Source: Cellulomonas sp. JZ18
GTDB taxonomy: Bacteria > Actinomycetota > Actinomycetes > Actinomycetales > Cellulomonadaceae
Length of the DNA stretch: 64,000 nt
Assembly (NCBI RefSeq): GCF_009720485.1
Contig: NZ_CP045245.1
Coordinates: 1,612,001 to 1,676,000 of the forward strand
Reading direction: 5' to 3'
Below the pieces are notes generated by a model. It saw only the letters and a list, made by a program, of their open reading frames with translations, was not told where the DNA came from and searched no databases. Positions 62,880 to 64,000 of the stretch are shown in pieces. The position numbers and the translations under genes are program-made. Every line of letters starts with the position of its first letter. Positions within the stretch are counted from its first letter, which is position 1.

Positions 62880-64000
62880 ATGTCGGTCCGTCGCGTCGCC
62901 CTCCTGACCGCCGGCGGTTTCGCTCCGTGCCTGTCCTCCGCCGTCGGCGGGCTCATCGAGCGCTACACGGAGATCGCCCCCGAGGTCGAGATCATCGCCT
63001 ACCAGCACGGCTACCACGGCCTGCTGCTGGGCGAGAAGGTCGTCGTGACGCCCGAGGTCCGCGCCAAGGCGGGCGTGCTGCACCGGTTCGGCGGCTCGCC
63101 GATCGGCAACTCGCGCGTGAAGCTCACGAACGCGGCCGACTGCGTCAAGCGCGGCCTCGTGCAGGAGGGCGAGGACCCGCTGCGGGTCGCGGCCGAGCAG
63201 CTCAAGGCGGACGGCGTCGACGTCCTGCACACCATCGGCGGCGACGACACGAACACCACGGCGGCCGACCTCGCCGCCTACCTGCACGAGAACGGCTACG
63301 AGCTCACGGTCGTCGGCCTGCCCAAGACGATCGACAACGACGTCGTGCCGATCCGCCAGTCGCTCGGCGCGTGGACCGCGGCCGAGGAGGCCGCCGGGTT
63401 CGCGGCGAACATCATCGGCGAGCACCGCTCCGGTCCGCGCATGCTCATCGTCCACGAGGTCATGGGCCGGCACTGCGGGTGGCTCACCGCCGCCGCCGCG
63501 GCCGAGTACCGCAGGTGGCTCGACCAGCAGGAGTGGGTCCCCGGCATCGGCCTGACGCGCGAGCGCTGGGACGTGCACGCGGTCTTCCTGCCGGAGCTCG
63601 CGCTCGACATCGACGCCGAGGCCGAGCGCCTGCGCAAGGTGATGGACGAGCAGGGCAACGTCAACATCTTCCTGTCCGAGGGTGCGGGCATGCACGAGAT
63701 CGTCGAGCAGCTCGAGTCGGCGGGCGAGACGGTGCAGCGGGACCCGTTCGGCCACGTGAAGCTGGACACCATCAACCCGGGGCAGTGGTTCGCGAAGCAG
63801 TTCGCCGCGAAGCTCGGCGCCGAGAAGGTCATGGTGCAGAAGTCCGGCTACTACTCGCGGGCGGCGGCGCCGAACGCGGAGGACCTCCGCCTCATCAAGT
63901 CGATGACCGACCTGGCCGTCGAGTGCGCGCTGCGCGCCGAGTCCGGCGTCATCGGCCACGACGAGGAGCAGGGCGACCGGCTGCGCGCCATCGAGTTCCC
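62880..64000 (+). CDS. pfp: Phosphofructokinase, probably pyrophosphate-dependent (cut by window end)
   Basis: The first 373 residues are visible; the gene continues past the right edge. It phosphorylates fructose 6-phosphate. The nucleotide/PPi site reads TIGGDDTNTT (D122-D123) and LPKTIDND (K149): Asp after GGD and the Lys are the known marks of PPi-dependent enzymes, whereas ATP enzymes have Gly at the second position. MGRHCGWLTA and LLTAGGFAPCLSSAVGG are also family motifs. ATG 62880 has GAGAGG; a -10 TAGGAT (62691-62696), which overlaps the plsC stop, predicts a leader of about 175 nt. It is next to plsC and near the glucokinase gene. Confidence 0.92.
   Translation, partial: MSVRRVALLTAGGFAPCLSSAVGGLIERYTEIAPEVEIIAYQHGYHGLLLGEKVVVTPEVRAKAGVLHRFGGSPIGNSRVKLTNAADCVKRGLVQEGEDPLRVAAEQLKADGVDVLHTIGGDDTNTTAADLAAYLHENGYELTVVGLPKTIDNDVVPIRQSLGAWTAAEEAAGFAANIIGEHRSGPRMLIVHEVMGRHCGWLTAAAAAEYRRWLDQQEWVPGIGLTRERWDVHAVFLPELALDIDAEAERLRKVMDEQGNVNIFLSEGAGMHEIVEQLESAGETVQRDPFGHVKLDTINPGQWFAKQFAAKLGAEKVMVQKSGYYSRAAAPNAEDLRLIKSMTDLAVECALRAESGVIGHDEEQGDRLRAIEF

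Overview
The window is about 64 kb of chromosome from a very GC-rich actinobacterium. Base composition, frequent GTG starts, gene content and gene order (glnA2-glnE beside glnA1; ctaC-ctaD-ctaF near ctaE-qcrC-qcrA-qcrB; lipA/lipB; trpD beside ctaE) fit the Micrococcales, most likely Cellulomonas or a close relative. The genus is an inference. I found 60 protein genes and no rRNA, tRNA, CRISPR array, prophage or insertion sequence.

Layout: (1) 1-7.2 kb holds map, an endonuclease/exonuclease/phosphatase protein, panB, glnA2 and glnE. (2) 7.4-13.1 kb is the most accessory part: a 1324-residue secreted lectin/Ig-repeat protein with an LAVTG sorting signal, a divergent P450 and an orphan gene. (3) 13.2-19.4 kb holds glnA1 with a GlnR operator, an RDD protein, DUF4191, lipA, a flavodoxin and lipB. 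(4) 19.4-25.7 kb holds a MarR regulator divergent from an MMPL transporter, a Gfo/Idh/MocA oxidoreductase, a membrane pseudokinase and a TIGR01777 epimerase. (5) 25.7-33.3 kb holds sucB and lpdA, pepA, two coupled membrane proteins and pyrD. (6) 33.3-41.7 kb holds a MocR regulator divergent from a YczE-like protein, DUF3043, an M20 dipeptidase, a thioesterase, a DJ-1 protein, nadA and a glycerate kinase. (7) 41.8-54.8 kb holds erpA, a lysine-free cysteine-desulfurase-like protein with a TusA partner, the aa3 oxidase genes, sodA, the bc1 genes, a receiver-like protein, trpD and a lone RAM-domain protein. (8) 54.8-64 kb holds a DEDDh/GIY-YIG nuclease, a NYN ribonuclease-like protein, an acyl-CoA ligase, a ROK glucokinase, plsC and a PPi-type phosphofructokinase cut by the window edge.

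The genes connect mainly through nitrogen assimilation (GlnA1, GlnA2 and GlnE, with a GlnR site), lipoate-dependent oxoacid metabolism (LipA and LipB modify SucB, Lpd reoxidises it), Fe-S and sulfur handling (ErpA, NadA, LipA, the Rieske protein, the desulfurase-like/TusA pair) and the aerobic bc1-aa3 respiratory chain.

Two window-wide patterns matter to anyone using this annotation. First, seven genes (eight sites) are interrupted or mis-started, and every one is restored by adding a single G or C to a G/C run; I read these as base-calling errors, not pseudogenes. Second, about twenty genes start 6-8 nt downstream of a TANNNT-like -10 hexamer, which indicates widespread leaderless mRNAs. The best candidate for new biology is the cysteine-desulfurase-like protein with no lysine at all, in a 4-bp overlapping pair with a TusA-like protein.
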